64,000 nucleotides of DNA from an actinobacterium acMicro-4 (GTDB taxonomy: Bacteria > Actinomycetota > Actinomycetes > Actinomycetales > Microbacteriaceae): the NCBI GenBank assembly GCA_000754445.1, contig JNSD01000002.1, forward strand, positions 124,001-188,000, in the 5' to 3' direction. The position numbers were made by a program, and so were the translations under genes. This document shows, one piece after another, positions 42,060-54,100 of the stretch. Each line of letters starts with the position of its first letter. Within the stretch, counting starts at the first letter, position 1. The notes beneath the pieces are model-generated. The model worked only from the letters and a program-made list of their open reading frames with translations, was not told where the DNA came from and searched no databases.

Positions 42060-45000
42060 CGCAGCGCCCTGGCCGCCGCATACTCTTGCAGGCTCGTCAC
42101 GTCAGGCGTGTTGGGACGATCTTCGAGTGAGGCAACAGCAGCGCCCACCTGCGCGATAGTGGTGAAGAGCGCCTTGTCAGCGGCGACCGTCGCAGTGCGA
42201 ATCTCATAGCCATCAGCGCGGGCGCTTCGACCCCGAGGAGTGTTGATGACGATATCGACGTGACCGTTGGCAATGAGCTCAACAATGCTCGGTCCCTCAG
42301 TAGCGCCAGCGACATCGGTGTGTTTGCGAACAACCCGCGTGGCGATGCCGTATCTGGCTAGTGTCTCCGCAGTTCCCTCGGTGGCGATGATGGAAAACCC
42401 GAGCTGAGAGAGCCTCAGCACCGGCAACACAACGCTGCGTTTGTCTTTGTCCGCAACCGAGACGAAGACGGTGCCCGATCGGGGCAGGCCGCCATAGGCC
42501 GCGTCTTGGCTCTTGGCGAAAGCCCGAGGGAACGTGGAATCGATGCCCATGACTTCACCAGTCGAGCGCATCTCGGGTCCGAGGATTGAATCGACAATTT
42601 CGCCAGCCGGCGTTCTAAAGCGCTTGAACGGTAGGACTGCTTCTTTGACAGCAATCGGCGCGTCCAGTGGGACGACTCTGCCATCGGTGTCTGGCAGTTC
42701 CCCAGAGGCAATCAGTTCATCGATTGTCGAACCGGCCATCACTAAGGCTGCTGCCCGCGCGAGGGTAATGCCGAGAGCCTTAGAAACAAAAGGGACCGTT
42801 CGACTTGCCCGTGGATTCGCCTCGAGAACATAAAGAACCCCCGCGGCCACGGCGAACTGCACGTTCATGAGCCCTCGGACACCAATACCCTTGGCGAGGA
42901 GTTCCACTGCATCACAGACTTCGCCAACGATGGTCCGGCCGAGCGTTACCGGTGGGAGCGTGCAGGCTGAGTCCCCCGAGTGGATTCCGGCCTCTTCGAT
43001 GTGCTCCATGACACCGCCGATATAAAGGCGCTTACCGTCATAGATGGCATCAACATCGATCTCCACAGCGTCATCGAGAAACCTGTCCACCAGCAGTGGC
43101 GCGTCGGCGCCCACAATCGCAAATTCCTTGATGCGCCGGAAATAGTCCACCATGCTCTCCTGGTCGTAGACGATCTCCATGCCTCTCCCGCCAAGCACGA
43201 AGCTCGGTCGCACCAGCACCGGAAAGCCAATGTCAGCAGCGATTGCCGCCGCCTCTTCCAGAGTGGTCGCTGTGCCATTTTTGGGGGCAATCAGTCCCGC
43301 TTCCCCGAGAATCCGGGCAAAAGACCCGCGCTCTTCCGCCAGATCAATGGCATCGGGGGTCGTTCCCAAAATCGGAACCCCAGCGGCCTTCAACCCCTGG
43401 GCCAAACCGAGCGCGGTTTGGCCACCTAGTTGAACGAGGACACCCAGTAACTCCCCGCGAGACGACTCTTGGTGAATCACTTCGAGCACATCTTCTAGAG
43501 TCAAAGGCTCGAAATAGAGCCGGTCACTGGTGTCATAGTCGGTCGACACCGTCTCGGGATTGCAGTTAATCATGATGGTTTCGTACCCCGCCTCAGACAG
43601 AGCAAACGCCGCGTGAACACAGGAGTAATCAAACTCAATGCCCTGCCCGATCCGGTTAGGCCCAGAGCCAAGAATCACGATCTTCTTCCGATCTGAGACA
43701 GTCACTTCCGACTCCAGGTCATAACTGGAGTAGTGATAGGGGGTCAGGGCCGGGAACTCACCAGCACAGGTGTCGACAGTCTTGAACACCGGCCTGATGC
43801 CCAGCGCATGACGCGAAGCGCGAACCTCGTTCTCGCGTAGCCCTCGAAGCTCTGCGATTTGAGCGTCGCTCAGGCCATGTTCTTTGCCATAGAGCAGGAC
43901 CTCTGCGCTGAGCTCGGGAGCATTGCGCACGTCATCGGCAACCTCGTTGATCAGCGCGACCTGATCAAGAAACCACGGGTCGATGCCGGTAGCGACAAAG
44001 AGCTCGTCGATGGTAGCTCCGAAGCGCAAGGCCTGTTGCACCGTGACGATGCGACCATCGGTGGGCACTGTGGCCTTCTCGATGAGCTCCTTCTTGCTAA
44101 GGTCCTGAGGGCCCCAGTGGAAGGAACTGCCGCGCTGCTCGAGGGAACGGAGAGCTTTGTTCAGAGCTTGGGAGAAGTTACGTCCAAGTGCCATAGCCTC
44201 GCCAACGGACTTCATGGTGGTGGTGAGTCGACGATCCGCGAGCGGGAACTTCTCAAACGCAAACCGCGGCACCTTGACCACGACATAGTCCAAGGTTGGC
44301 TCAAAGGAAGCGGGTGTGACCTTGGTGATGTCGTTCGGGATTTCATCAAGTCGATACCCCAGTGCCAACTTCGCTGCAATCTTGGCGATCGGGAAGCCGG
44401 TGGCTTTGGAGGCCAGCGCCGAACTTCTGGAAACCCGTGGGTTCATTTCGATGACGATGATTCGCCCGGTTTCGGGGTTTACCGCAAACTGAATGTTGCA
44501 GCCGCCGGTGTCGACCCCGACCAGTCGGATAACCGTGATCCCGATATCCCGCATGCGCTGATACTCGCGGTCGGTCAGGGTGAGCGCGGGCGCCACAGTG
44601 ATTGAGTCTCCGGTGTGGACACCCACCGGGTCGACGTTCTCAATGGAACAGACGACAACGGTATTGTCGGCCTGGTCGCGCATGAGTTCCAGCTCGTATT
44701 CTTTCCACCCCATGATGGACTCTTCGAGTAAGACCTCAGTGGTGGGGCTTTGGTGGAGACCGTCGCTGACCATGCGCACCAGCTCGTCGCGGTCATGAGC
44801 AAACCCCGAGCCAAGCCCGCCCATCGTAAACGACGGCCGAATCACCAACGGGTACCCGAGGTCTTCCGCGTAGCCGATCGCGTCCTCGACAGTGGTGGCG
44901 ATATAGCTCTTGGCGACATCCGCTCCGGCTTCGATGACGAGTTCTTTGAATATCTGTCGGTCTTCGCCCCGATTGATGGCGTCAAAAGACGCACCAATGA

Positions 45001-45343
45001 GCTCAACATCGTATTTCTGCAGGATGCCCTCTTTGTGCAGGGCCATGGCGGCGTTCAGGGCCGTCTGACCACCGAGCGTGGGCAGAATCGCGTCTGGCCG
45101 CTCTTTCTTGATGATGGCTTCCAAGACAGCGGTGGTGATGGGCTCGATGTAGGTCTGGTCGGCAAAGCCGGGATCAGTCATGATTGTCGCCGGGTTGGAG
45201 TTGACCAAAATGACCCGCACGCCCTCTTCGCGGAGAACGCGGCACGCTTGCGTGCCTGAGTAGTCAAATTCTGCTGCCTGACCAATGACAATTGGGCCCG
45301 AACCAATAACGAGGACGCTGGAAATGTCTGATCGCTTAGGCAT
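42056..45343 (-). CDS. carB: Carbamoyl-phosphate synthase large subunit
   Basis: 1095 aa; [31 protein letters not shown], second ATP-grasp [21 protein letters not shown]-terminal MGS domain. Confidence 0.98.
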   Translation of the reverse strand: MPKRSDISSVLVIGSGPIVIGQAAEFDYSGTQACRVLREEGVRVILVNSNPATIMTDPGFADQTYIEPITTAVLEAIIKKERPDAILPTLGGQTALNAAMALHKEGILQKYDVELIGASFDAINRGEDRQIFKELVIEAGADVAKSYIATTVEDAIGYAEDLGYPLVIRPSFTMGGLGSGFAHDRDELVRMVSDGLHQSPTTEVLLEESIMGWKEYELELMRDQADNTVVVCSIENVDPVGVHTGDSITVAPALTLTDREYQRMRDIGITVIRLVGVDTGGCNIQFAVNPETGRIIVIEMNPRVSRSSALASKATGFPIAKIAAKLALGYRLDEIPNDITKVTPASFEPTLDYVVVKVPRFAFEKFPLADRRLTTTMKSVGEAMALGRNFSQALNKALRSLEQRGSSFHWGPQDLSKKELIEKATVPTDGRIVTVQQALRFGATIDELFVATGIDPWFLDQVALINEVADDVRNAPELSAEVLLYGKEHGLSDAQIAELRGLRENEVRASRHALGIRPVFKTVDTCAGEFPALTPYHYSSYDLESEVTVSDRKKIVILGSGPNRIGQGIEFDYSCVHAAFALSEAGYETIMINCNPETVSTDYDTSDRLYFEPLTLEDVLEVIHQESSRGELLGVLVQLGGQTALGLAQGLKAAGVPILGTTPDAIDLAEERGSFARILGEAGLIAPKNGTATTLEEAAAIAADIGFPVLVRPSFVLGGRGMEIVYDQESMVDYFRRIKEFAIVGADAPLLVDRFLDDAVEIDVDAIYDGKRLYIGGVMEHIEEAGIHSGDSACTLPPVTLGRTIVGEVCDAVELLAKGIGVRGLMNVQFAVAAGVLYVLEANPRASRTVPFVSKALGITLARAAALVMAGSTIDELIASGELPDTDGRVVPLDAPIAVKEAVLPFKRFRTPAGEIVDSILGPEMRSTGEVMGIDSTFPRAFAKSQDAAYGGLPRSGTVFVSVADKDKRSVVLPVLRLSQLGFSIIATEGTAETLARYGIATRVVRKHTDVAGATEGPSIVELIANGHVDIVINTPRGRSARADGYEIRTATVAADKALFTTIAQVGAAVASLEDRPNTPDVTSLQEYAAARALR

Positions 45344-46494
45344 TAGGCCACGCTTCCGGTCGATGGGCTCCGGTGCGCTTGCACCATGTCTTTGAACCGG
45401 TCGAATAAATACGTGCTGTCATGAGGCCCAGCGGCAGCTTCCGGGTGGTACTGGACTGAGAAGGCAGGAATATCTAGCGCCCTGATTCCCTCAACAACCT
45501 GGTCGTTGAGACTGATGTGACTGACTTCGACCCGGCCAAAGCCCTCGGGCGAGTCCACTATGCCCTCGCGGGGCGCATCAACAGCAAAGCCGTGGTTTTG
45601 TGCTGTGATTTCGATATGGCCGGTGGTTTTATCCAACACTGGCTGATTGATTCCCCGATGACCGTATTTGAGCTTGTACGTCGAAAACCCAAGGGCTCGG
45701 CCGAGTAGTTGGTTACCAAAGCAAATGCCAAAAAACGGCAGACCCGCTCGCAGAGCGCTTTGGAGAAGGCCAACCTGGGCGTCACTGGCAGCGGGATCCC
45801 CCGGGCCATTCGAATAAAAGAGTGCGACGGGATTGATCGCCTGGACGTCATCGAAACTGGAGTCCGCCGGGAGGACGTGAACACGGAAGCCTCTGGCGGC
45901 CAGGTGATGGACGGTGGATTCCTTGATGCCCAAGTCAATAACAGCGAGGTTGCCAAGCGCCGTCCCGACGGGTTCCACCACTCGCGTCTCGCTGACACTC
46001 ACGAGAGTGGAGAGATTGCGTCCGGCCATCGACGCCTGGTTCGTCACGCGCGAGAGCTGTTCACCAGCAGGGAGCTCGTAAAGCTCGCCGCTGAAGATGC
46101 CCCCGCGCATGACGCCCACTTCTCGGAGAACCAGGGTGATGGCGCGGGTGTCAACGCCAGAAATTCCAACAATTTGTTGCGCCTCAAGCTCGTCATCAAG
46201 ACTGCGCACTGAACGAAAGTTTGATGGCCTCCTGGCGGGGTCTCGCACAACGAAGCCCTCGACCCATATCTTGCGGGACTCAGGGTCCTCATCATTGATT
46301 CCGGTATTGCCGATGTGGGGTGCCGTCATCACGACGATCTGTCCTGCATAACTGGGGTCCGTGAGTGTCTCTTGGTAACCGGTCATGCCTGTCTGAAAGA
46401 CCACCTCGCCGAGTGTCACACCGGTGGCACCCCAGGCTTTGCCCTCATAGCGATGACCGTCTTCTAGCACCAAAACAGCGCGACCCTGATTCAC
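45343..46494 (-). CDS. carA: Carbamoyl-phosphate synthase small subunit
   Basis: 383 aa; [51 protein letters not shown]. Confidence 0.97.
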   Translation of the reverse strand: MNQGRAVLVLEDGHRYEGKAWGATGVTLGEVVFQTGMTGYQETLTDPSYAGQIVVMTAPHIGNTGINDEDPESRKIWVEGFVVRDPARRPSNFRSVRSLDDELEAQQIVGISGVDTRAITLVLREVGVMRGGIFSGELYELPAGEQLSRVTNQASMAGRNLSTLVSVSETRVVEPVGTALGNLAVIDLGIKESTVHHLAARGFRVHVLPADSSFDDVQAINPVALFYSNGPGDPAASDAQVGLLQSALRAGLPFFGICFGNQLLGRALGFSTYKLKYGHRGINQPVLDKTTGHIEITAQNHGFAVDAPREGIVDSPEGFGRVEVSHISLNDQVVEGIRALDIPAFSVQYHPEAAAGPHDSTYLFDRFKDMVQAHRSPSTGSVA

Positions 46495-46979
46495 TTAGTT
46501 CCTCTTCCCACACGCCCTAAGGCATCGATCAACGCCGTTGCGCTGGCATCAACAATTCGGAAATAGCTATCCACATCCCGCCCAGCAAGCCTCCAGCGCA
46601 CCATGACAAGTCCATCTGTCTCGACCACCCGATCAATCGTCCACGTGGCTCTCCCCGCCTCGAGGCCTTCCGCGGGAAAGAGCACAGGGTCCTCCCCTGG
46701 GATGCGAACCAGCAGACCCTCCGGGTGCAGTGCCAAACGGGCCTTAGCGCGATAACTCAGGGGGTCGGCTGCAATCCGTTGCAGGGGGTCCAAGGCTTCC
46801 GTCGTGGCCACATAGAGAGCGTCAATGTCAACAAGTGCCACGCTAGCGGGAATGTCCCGAATAAGAGCCTCGGCCTCGCCTCGATAGCGCGCTCCACGAC
46901 GGCGCCATCCCCACAGCGCCAGCCCGAGGCCCACCACCATGAGAGCAATCATCATCGAACCGGCAATTTCCTGGGTCAT
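46491..46979 (-). CDS. Single-span membrane protein with PH-like domain, in pyrimidine operon
   Basis: 162 aa; N-terminal TM helix (MMIALMVVGLGLALWGWRRR) then soluble beta-rich domain; between carA and pyrC, where Actinobacteria carry an unnamed conserved gene. Confidence 0.8.
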   Translation of the reverse strand: MTQEIAGSMMIALMVVGLGLALWGWRRRGARYRGEAEALIRDIPASVALVDIDALYVATTEALDPLQRIAADPLSYRAKARLALHPEGLLVRIPGEDPVLFPAEGLEAGRATWTIDRVVETDGLVMVRWRLAGRDVDSYFRIVDASATALIDALGRVGRGTK

Positions 46980-48286
46980 CGAGATGCCTCCGCACTGACT
47001 ACATCCGGCGCAACCAACTCGCCGTTAGACACGGTGGCCCTTCCGTGGTGGAAGGTGAACATGACTCTTCCGGGGAGGACATTCTCCGGATAGGGGTTAT
47101 TCGAGCTCAAGCTCCCCCGCGGCGCTAGTGCCGCTGTAGTGGGATCCACCAACGTCAGGTGCGCTGGCGAGCCCACCGCGAGTGGGGCGTCGTAGCCAGC
47201 AAGAGATCCGATAGCCGCCGGGGCGCTCGAGAAAACCCGCGCCACATCCGACCACGTGAGCAGGCCCGGGTTGACGAGAGTCTCAATAACCACCGGCAGG
47301 GCCATCTCCAGGCCCACCATTCCAAAAGCAGCCTCCCCAAAGGCGCACTCCTTGGATTCGCTCGGATGAGGAGCGTGGTCGGTCGCGACAATGTCGATGA
47401 TGCCATCGGCGAGGGCCGCGCGCAGAGCGCGAGTGTCCTCCGCGGTTCGCAGGGGTGGGTTGACCTTGAAGAGTGGGTCAAAGCTGCCAACGAGATCCTC
47501 GGTGAGGAGCAAGTGGTGCGGGGTCACCTCGGCGGTCACCGCAATTCCACGCTTCTTTGCCCATCGAATGACGTCGACCGAGCCGGCGGTCGAGACATGG
47601 CACACGTGCAGTCGGGTGCCCACATACTCGGCCAACAGGACGTCCCTGGCTACGATGCTCTCTTCAGCCACGGCGGGCCAGCCGACCACACCGAGACGAG
47701 ACGACAACGCGCCCTCGTTCATGTGAGCGTCGATGGTGAGCCTCGGGTCCTGCGAGTGTTGGGCAACCACCACTCCCAGCGCCTTGGCCTGCTCGAGCGC
47801 TCGGCGCATGACCAGCGAATCGTGAACGCACTTTCCGTCGTCGGAAAACACCCGCACCGCGCCAGGTCCCGCGGCCATCGCCGCCATCGCGGAGAGCTCT
47901 TCGCCAGCAAGTCCCGTGGTGATGGCGCCAACAGGCCGGACCGTAACGTAACCGGCCTCTCGACCCATCCGGGCGACCGCGTCGGTAATCCCGGCAGTAT
48001 CCGCGACTGGGTCGGTGTTTGCCATGGCGTGGAGGGCAGTGAACCCACCGAGAGCGCCAGATTGCGATCCGGAGAGAATTGTCTCGGCCTGCTCAAGGCC
48101 AGGCTGGCGAAGGTGAGTGTGGAGATCGACAAGGCCCGGAAGAGCGATCAACCCACTCGCGCCCACCAGGACTGTGCCCTTCCTGCCGGAGACTTCGCTG
48201 GGGTCTACGAAGTGTCCATCGCGAATCGCCACATCGGCCCGGGTGCCATTGGGCAACTCAGCGCCTGAAATGAGGTAACTGGTCAT
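46976..48286 (-). CDS. pyrC: Dihydroorotase
   Basis: 436 aa; [61 protein letters not shown]. Confidence 0.97.
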   Translation of the reverse strand: MTSYLISGAELPNGTRADVAIRDGHFVDPSEVSGRKGTVLVGASGLIALPGLVDLHTHLRQPGLEQAETILSGSQSGALGGFTALHAMANTDPVADTAGITDAVARMGREAGYVTVRPVGAITTGLAGEELSAMAAMAAGPGAVRVFSDDGKCVHDSLVMRRALEQAKALGVVVAQHSQDPRLTIDAHMNEGALSSRLGVVGWPAVAEESIVARDVLLAEYVGTRLHVCHVSTAGSVDVIRWAKKRGIAVTAEVTPHHLLLTEDLVGSFDPLFKVNPPLRTAEDTRALRAALADGIIDIVATDHAPHPSESKECAFGEAAFGMVGLEMALPVVIETLVNPGLLTWSDVARVFSSAPAAIGSLAGYDAPLAVGSPAHLTLVDPTTAALAPRGSLSSNNPYPENVLPGRVMFTFHHGRATVSNGELVAPDVVSAEASR

Positions 48287-49221
48287 GCCTGGCCTCCCCG
48301 CAGTTCATAGAGGGCCGCCATCCGCACGGACACACCGTTTCGGACCTGATCGAGGATTACTGAGCGCGATGAGTCCGCGACGTGCGAGGCGATCTCCACG
48401 CCTCGATTCATGGGACCTGGGTGCATCACAATACTGTCCTGGGGCAGACGGTCAGCCCGCGCCCTCGTCAGTGAATAATTCCGCACGTAATCCTTATGGC
48501 TAATGAGGGAGCCATCCCCCATTCTCTCGCGTTGGACGCGCAACATCATGACCGCATCGGGGGCACTGTCAATGGCGTCATCAAGATCGTAGGTGGAGTG
48601 AACAGGCCAGTCGTCGACACCCTGTGGCAGGAGCGCGGGCGGCCCGACAAGAGTCACCTTCGCGCCGAGCGTCGTGAGCAGAAAAACGTTGGAGCGCGCC
48701 ACCCGAGAGTGCACGATGTCCCCGACAATGGCAACGGAGAGCCCGGTGAGCAGGGCTCCTCGGGGCTCGCTGTGAAATCGTTGACGCAAGGTCATCGCAT
48801 CCAATAGCGCCTGGGTGGGGTGTTCGTGAGCGCCATCACCAGCGTTGATGATGCTCGAGTGGACCCAACCCGAAGAAGCAAGTGTGGCGGGGGCCCCTGA
48901 GGAAGGGTGGCGGATAACGATGACGTCTGCGCCCATTGCCTCCAGGGTCTGCGCAGTGTCCTTCAGGCTCTCACCTTTTGACACGCTGGAACCGTGGACT
49001 TGGAAAGTCATGATGTCGGCGGAGAGTCGCTGTGCAGCAGCCTCAAAAGACAGGCGGGTCCTCGTCGAATCCTCAAAAAACAGATTGACCATGGTGACTC
49101 CGCGCAGAGTGGGAAGCTTCGGGACTTGGCGATTGGCAACCGCCTGGAATTCCTCCGCGGTGTCGAGTAGCGTCAGCGCCTGGTCAACGTCGAGCTCTTG
49201 CGTGGAGAGCAGATGTTTCAC
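48283..49221 (-). CDS. pyrB: Aspartate carbamoyltransferase catalytic subunit
   Basis: 312 aa; [46 protein letters not shown]. Confidence 0.98.
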   Translation of the reverse strand: MKHLLSTQELDVDQALTLLDTAEEFQAVANRQVPKLPTLRGVTMVNLFFEDSTRTRLSFEAAAQRLSADIMTFQVHGSSVSKGESLKDTAQTLEAMGADVIVIRHPSSGAPATLASSGWVHSSIINAGDGAHEHPTQALLDAMTLRQRFHSEPRGALLTGLSVAIVGDIVHSRVARSNVFLLTTLGAKVTLVGPPALLPQGVDDWPVHSTYDLDDAIDSAPDAVMMLRVQRERMGDGSLISHKDYVRNYSLTRARADRLPQDSIVMHPGPMNRGVEIASHVADSSRSVILDQVRNGVSVRMAALYELRGGQA

Positions 49222-49748
49222 TCAACCACCTGCACTTCTTCAGTGCCATCAACATCGCGCAACTTCACAGTGATTCGCTCGCCATGGTGTGTTGGCAGAT
49301 TCTTCCCGACATGATCGGCGCGAATGGGCAGCTCCCGATGACCCCTGTCCACCAGCACAGCGAGGCGGACCAGTCGTGGTCGGCCGATGGCGGTCAGCGC
49401 GTCAAGAGCGGCCCGGACTGTTCGGCCGCTGTACAGGACATCGTCAACAAGCACCACTACCCGGTCATCAATGCCCCCACCGGGAACCTCCGTGGGGGCG
49501 GGAGTCCTGTGCCCACCGGTGGAGAGGTCGTCCCGATACATCGTGACATCGAGGGACCCTGCGGGAACGGGGATTCCTGCAATGTCAGATATGTAGCCGG
49601 CCAGCCGGTGCGCGAGGACTACTCCCCTCGTCGGAATACCGAGTAAGACAAGGGCAGACGTTTCAGGAGAAGCCTCGACGATTTCGTGAGCGATACGCCG
49701 AAGAGTTCGGTCGATATCTGACTCCGAGAGAACTGCACGCGCAGCCAC
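49218..49748 (-). CDS. pyrR: Bifunctional pyr operon regulator / uracil phosphoribosyltransferase PyrR
   Basis: 176 aa from GTG 49748; [50 protein letters not shown] motif. Confidence 0.97.
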   Translation of the reverse strand: MAARAVLSESDIDRTLRRIAHEIVEASPETSALVLLGIPTRGVVLAHRLAGYISDIAGIPVPAGSLDVTMYRDDLSTGGHRTPAPTEVPGGGIDDRVVVLVDDVLYSGRTVRAALDALTAIGRPRLVRLAVLVDRGHRELPIRADHVGKNLPTHHGERITVKLRDVDGTEEVQVVE

Positions 49749-49751
49749 CGA

Positions 49752-49790
49752 GCCCTCCTTCCGCGCCTCACAGGACGCTGGTTAAAGCAG
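49752..49790 (-). promoter_or_regulatory. PyrR-binding RNA hairpin overlapping the pyrR Shine-Dalgarno
   Basis: Minus strand 49790->49752: CTGCTTTAACCAGCGTCCTGTGAGGCGCGGAAGGAGGGC. Contains the UCCNGNGAGG loop consensus with stems GCG/CGC + CC/GG and lower stem CTT..CC / GG..AAG around a UAA bulge. The 3' strand runs into AGGAGGG before the pyrR GTG. Confidence 0.75.
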
Positions 49791-49830
49791 GTCTTACGCC
49801 ATCACTCTAGCGCACCGAATCCATCGCGCG

Positions 49831-50250
49831 CTAGGCGGTTGGGTGTGTCTCGGCTATCGCCGCGAGGATTCCGTGAACAAAGCCCCCGGAGGCTTCAGTG
49901 CTCAACTCGCCGGCCATGTCGACGGCCTCAGAAATCACCACCGCAGTTGGCACCTCGGGGTTGTGAAGAATCTCCCATGCTGCAAGCCTGAGTAAGGACC
50001 TGTCAACGCTAGGCATGCGATCTAGTGGCCAGGTGGTGCTGGTGCCAGAGAGCACACGATCGATTTCCTCGCGGTGGTCGATAACTCCGGAGACAATCTG
50101 TCTGGCATAGTCCCAACTAGAAGCCCGCTGGAGGTCGTGTGCCGCGTGCTCGGTAGCTGCGACAAGAGCGTCGGCCAAATCCACGTCGGCGACGTCAGCG
50201 CTGAAGAGAATATCGAGGGCTCTGCGTCGCGCTTTGCGCCTGGCACTCAC
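49831..50250 (-). CDS. nusB: Transcription antitermination factor NusB
   Basis: 139 aa; [57 protein letters not shown]. Confidence 0.95.
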   Translation of the reverse strand: MSARRKARRRALDILFSADVADVDLADALVAATEHAAHDLQRASSWDYARQIVSGVIDHREEIDRVLSGTSTTWPLDRMPSVDRSLLRLAAWEILHNPEVPTAVVISEAVDMAGELSTEASGGFVHGILAAIAETHPTA

Positions 50251-50813
50251 TCGTCGGCCACGCGGCCCAGGTACTCCCCGGTTCGGGTATCGACCTTGAC
50301 CGTGGTTCCCTGTTCCACGAAGAGTGGAACCTGGATTTCGTAACCGGTCTCGAGAGTTGCTGGCTTAGTCCCGCCCGTTGAGCGATCGCCCTGAAGGCCA
50401 GGTTCGCTGTAGGTGATGAGCAGAGTGACCGAGGCAGGAAGGTCAATGTAGAGAGCTTCGCCCTCGTGCATGGCAATGGTTGCAGCCTGATTGGACAGAA
50501 GGAAGTTAGCCGCATCACCGACGACCCCCCGGGGCACCGTGACCTGCTCGTAGCTGGCCTGGTCCATGAACACAAAGTCACTACCGTCCTCGTAGAGGAA
50601 CGTGTAATCACGACGATCCACAGTGGCGAAATCGATCTTGGTGCCCGCATTGAAGGTCTTGTCGACGACCTTCGCGGAGCGGACATTCTTGAGCTTCGTG
50701 CGCACAAAGGCACCACCCTTACCAGGCTTGACGTGTTGAAACTCCACCACAGCCCAGAGCTGTCCATCCAGATTCAGAACACTGCCGTTCTTGATATCGT
50801 TCGTCGTTGCCAT
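50247..50813 (-). CDS. efp: Elongation factor P
   Basis: 188 aa; [43 protein letters not shown]. Confidence 0.98.
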   Translation of the reverse strand: MATTNDIKNGSVLNLDGQLWAVVEFQHVKPGKGGAFVRTKLKNVRSAKVVDKTFNAGTKIDFATVDRRDYTFLYEDGSDFVFMDQASYEQVTVPRGVVGDAANFLLSNQAATIAMHEGEALYIDLPASVTLLITYSEPGLQGDRSTGGTKPATLETGYEIQVPLFVEQGTTVKVDTRTGEYLGRVADE

Positions 50814-50817
50814 GGGA

Positions 50818-51261
50818 TTACCTTCCTAACAGAGTCATCATCTGGGTCATCGCGAGCCGATACGAGTCAGCACCAAACCCAAGGATTACACCCGTTGCCA
50901 CACCGGAGATCACAGAACGATGACGGAACTCCTCGCGGGAATGAGGATTGGACAGGTGCACCTCGATGAGTGGCAGGCCAGCACTGGTCACCATTGCACA
51001 CGCGTCGCGAATGGCGTAGGAGTAGTGAGTGAACGCCGCGGGGTTGAGGATTACTCCCATGCGAGCGTCCAGCGCCTCGTGAAGAAACCCCATGAGTGTC
51101 GCCTCGTCATCAGTCTGTTCGAAGCGCAGTGCCACATCCTCGGGAGCATCGGCACGAAGGATTGCTTCAATATCGGCAAGACTTAACGAGCCGTAGATTT
51201 CGGGCTCCCGAGACCCCAAACGACCCAAATTCGGGCCGTTGAGAATGAGCACGCTGTTCAC
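50818..51261 (-). CDS. aroQ: 3-dehydroquinate dehydratase, type II
   Basis: 147 aa; [57 protein letters not shown]. Confidence 0.97.
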   Translation of the reverse strand: MNSVLILNGPNLGRLGSREPEIYGSLSLADIEAILRADAPEDVALRFEQTDDEATLMGFLHEALDARMGVILNPAAFTHYSYAIRDACAMVTSAGLPLIEVHLSNPHSREEFRHRSVISGVATGVILGFGADSYRLAMTQMMTLLGR

Positions 51262-51270
51262 ACAGCTAGC

Positions 51271-52365
51271 CTACTGTGCCGACTGGCCAAGCTCGGCATA
51301 CGCCGCAAAGAGCACAGATTCATCAGGAATCGCGAGAACCCGAGGCTTTCCAATTGCGTCCAAGACCACAAACCGCAGCACCCCGCCGCGGGCTTTCTTG
51401 TCTTTCTGCATGGTCGCGAGCAAAGTCCGCCAGCGATCCGGTGGATAGGTCACGGGCAATCCCAAGGATTGCAGAATGCTGCGGTGGCGCTCAACGCTGG
51501 CATCATCAAGCCCTGCAACAATCCGTGAAAGCTCGGCAGCGAAAATCATGCCGATGGACACCGCGACACCGTGACGCCACTGGTAACGCTCAGCGTGTTC
51601 GATGGCGTGACCAAGAGTGTGCCCATAGTTGAGAATTTCCCGGAGCCCCTGCTCCATGAAGTCATCTCCAACGACACGTGCTTTCACCGCAATGGCGCGC
51701 GCCAGCAACTCTTCAAAGACTTCACTCGTCGTGTCAATCGCGAGCGTCGGGTCCTCTTCGATCAGCTCCAGAATGCGCGGGTCGGCAATGAAGCCAGCTT
51801 TCACAATTTCTGCGAATCCCGCCTTCACCTCGTTCTCCGACAGACCACCGAGAACGTCGGGGTCCACTAGCACGGCGTGTGGCGCGTAGAACGCGCCAAC
51901 CAGGTTCTTGCCCTCTTGGGTGTTAACTCCCGTCTTCCCACCAATAGCGGCGTCCACTATGCCGAGCACAGTGGTGGGTATGTGCACCAGTGGCACCCCC
52001 CGAAGCCAGGTCGCCGCGACGAAGCCCGCAACATCAGTCGTCGCACCACCACCCAGTGAGACAATCACGTCGTTGCGGTGGAAATCGAGTTGGCCAAGGA
52101 CGCCCCAACAGAAGGACGCCACCTCAATGCGTTTTGCGCCCTCAGCGTCTGGCAATTCAGCGAGAAAGACTTCTTTGGCAGCAGATAAGCCCTCGCGAAG
52201 TCCCTCGGCAATAGTGGCGAGGGCCGGGGCGTGAATGATGAGAACTTTGTTCGCGTCACCGGGCAGATAATCAGCCACCTCGTGAATGACTCCTCGGCGC
52301 ACAACGATGGGATAGTCGCCCTGGTGTGAATTCGACACCGTGATGGTAGTCGGGACCTCAGCCAT
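51271..52365 (-). CDS. aroB: 3-dehydroquinate synthase
   Basis: 364 aa; SLGGGATTDVAGFVAATWLRGVPLVHIPTTVLGIVDAAIGGKTGVN, NYGHTLGHAIEH. Confidence 0.98.
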   Translation of the reverse strand: MAEVPTTITVSNSHQGDYPIVVRRGVIHEVADYLPGDANKVLIIHAPALATIAEGLREGLSAAKEVFLAELPDAEGAKRIEVASFCWGVLGQLDFHRNDVIVSLGGGATTDVAGFVAATWLRGVPLVHIPTTVLGIVDAAIGGKTGVNTQEGKNLVGAFYAPHAVLVDPDVLGGLSENEVKAGFAEIVKAGFIADPRILELIEEDPTLAIDTTSEVFEELLARAIAVKARVVGDDFMEQGLREILNYGHTLGHAIEHAERYQWRHGVAVSIGMIFAAELSRIVAGLDDASVERHRSILQSLGLPVTYPPDRWRTLLATMQKDKKARGGVLRFVVLDAIGKPRVLAIPDESVLFAAYAELGQSAQ

Positions 52366-52874
52366 TAGGCCGCCTCACTTTTAATCCACGTGGCGATATC
52401 TTCCGCAACAGTATCGAGTGGCGTGGTCGAGGTGTCGAAGGTTGCGCTAGCAACTTCTGCATACCATCCAGTTCTCGCCTCCACGAGTGCCACCCAGCTC
52501 TCCATGCCTCCCGCGAGCAGGGGGCGCCGTGCTGAATCTAACCGCGGAGCAACCGCTTCGGGGGATATCGAGATGAGCGCCACCCGATGCGCCCGAAGAT
52601 CGGCTCGCGTGTCCGGGTTGATGACGGCTCCCCCACCGAGAGCCACAACACCGCTCGTTGCAAGAGCCTCAGTCACCGCTGCGCGCTCTTTCTCTCGAAA
52701 GGACGCCTCTCCCTCAGTGGCAAAGAGCGTGGGAATCGGGCCATAGCGACTAGTCACCATCGCATCGGTGTCAAGGAAATCGACCCCCAGAATCCTGGCT
52801 ACTCTTCTGCCCAGCCGCGTCTTACCAGCAGCCGGTGGCCCCACGAGGACCACCACGGGCCCCGCTTCGGCCAT
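52365..52874 (-). CDS. aroK: Shikimate kinase
   Basis: 169 aa; VVLVGPPAAGKTRLGRRVARILGVDFLDTDAM, EGEASFREKER, VALGGGAV. Confidence 0.96.
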   Translation of the reverse strand: MAEAGPVVVLVGPPAAGKTRLGRRVARILGVDFLDTDAMVTSRYGPIPTLFATEGEASFREKERAAVTEALATSGVVALGGGAVINPDTRADLRAHRVALISISPEAVAPRLDSARRPLLAGGMESWVALVEARTGWYAEVASATFDTSTTPLDTVAEDIATWIKSEAA

Positions 52875-54070
52875 TAGCGGTGTCTGACCGGGGCAATCGC
52901 CTCGGGAATCGAGTCGAGGTAGCCAGTCAGGTTGCGCTTAATTTCCGTGAGAGAGTCCCCGCCAAATTTCTCCACGAGAGCGTCAGCGAGCACGAGCATG
53001 ACCATTGCCTCCGCGACAACACCAGCAGCGGGAACCGCACACACATCCGAGCGTTGGTGGTGGGCCACGGCTTCTTCGCCCGTGGTGGTGTCAATGGTGC
53101 GCAGCGCTCGGGGAACAGTCGAAATCGGCTTCATTCCAGCACGCACTCGTAGCACCCCGCCAGTGCTCATCCCGCCCTCAGTGCCGCCAGCGCGGTCACT
53201 GGTGCGAATCACTCCATCGTCGGTGGCAACAATTTCGTCATGCGCAAGAGATCCACGGCGCCGAGTGGTGAGGAAGCCATCCCCCACCTCAACACCCTTG
53301 ATCGCTTGAATTCCCATGAGCGCACCAGCAAGCTTGGCGTCAAGGCGGCGATCCCAGTGCACATAGGACCCAAGGCCTGGCGGCAGACCGTAGGCAACAA
53401 CTTCGACCACCCCACCCAGGGTGTCGCCCTCTTGGTGGGCCGCATCAACCTCTGCAACCATCAGAGCCGCGGTCTCGGGGTGCGCGCAGCGAAGCGCGTC
53501 GTCGTCTAGACGACCAACATCAGACGGCGTTGGCAACGCCACACCCTCAGGAACCGCCACTGGCCCGATGGCGACCGTGTGAGAGAGCACCTCAATACCA
53601 AGCTCACGGAGGAAGGCTCTCGCAACCGCACCCAACGCGACTCGAGCCGCTGTCTCGCGTGCGGATGCGCGCTCCAGAACTGGCCTCGAATCGTCAAAGC
53701 CATACTTCTGCATACCCGTGAGATCTGCGTGACCAGGACGCGGGCGAGTGAGAGCTGTGGCGCGGCCGCCGGTCAAGTCCTCAGCGGCAACCGGGTGTGG
53801 ACTCATGATGGTCTCCCACTTGGGCCATTCCGTATTGGCAATGCGCAGCGCCACCGGACCGCCTTGGGTTAACCCATGACGAATACCCCCCGAGAGAGAC
53901 ACCTCGTCTGCCTCAAACTTCATTCGAGCGCCTCGGCCGTAACCCAGACGACGCCTGGCGAGATCGTCCTGAACCATCTCCCGAGTGATGGGAACGCCGG
54001 CGGGAAAGCCCTCCACGAGAGCGATGAGTTCAGGGCCATGAGATTCACCCGCTGTCAACCAACGCAACAT
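52874..54070 (-). CDS. aroC: Chorismate synthase
   Basis: 398 aa; [58 protein letters not shown]. Confidence 0.98.
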   Translation of the reverse strand: MLRWLTAGESHGPELIALVEGFPAGVPITREMVQDDLARRRLGYGRGARMKFEADEVSLSGGIRHGLTQGGPVALRIANTEWPKWETIMSPHPVAAEDLTGGRATALTRPRPGHADLTGMQKYGFDDSRPVLERASARETAARVALGAVARAFLRELGIEVLSHTVAIGPVAVPEGVALPTPSDVGRLDDDALRCAHPETAALMVAEVDAAHQEGDTLGGVVEVVAYGLPPGLGSYVHWDRRLDAKLAGALMGIQAIKGVEVGDGFLTTRRRGSLAHDEIVATDDGVIRTSDRAGGTEGGMSTGGVLRVRAGMKPISTVPRALRTIDTTTGEEAVAHHQRSDVCAVPAAGVVAEAMVMLVLADALVEKFGGDSLTEIKRNLTGYLDSIPEAIAPVRHR

Positions 54071-54100
54071 GTCACTATTCTTTCACGCCGGGGAGGGCTT

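Noticed and set aside
47159-48268. 369-aa plus-strand ORF opposite pyrC
   Set aside because: Antisense shadow; pyrC on the other strand is unambiguous.
49807-49834. CTAGCGC...GCGCTAG 7-bp inverted repeat at the nusB stop
   Set aside because: Long 14-nt loop, short arms and no T-tract; too weak to call a terminator with confidence.
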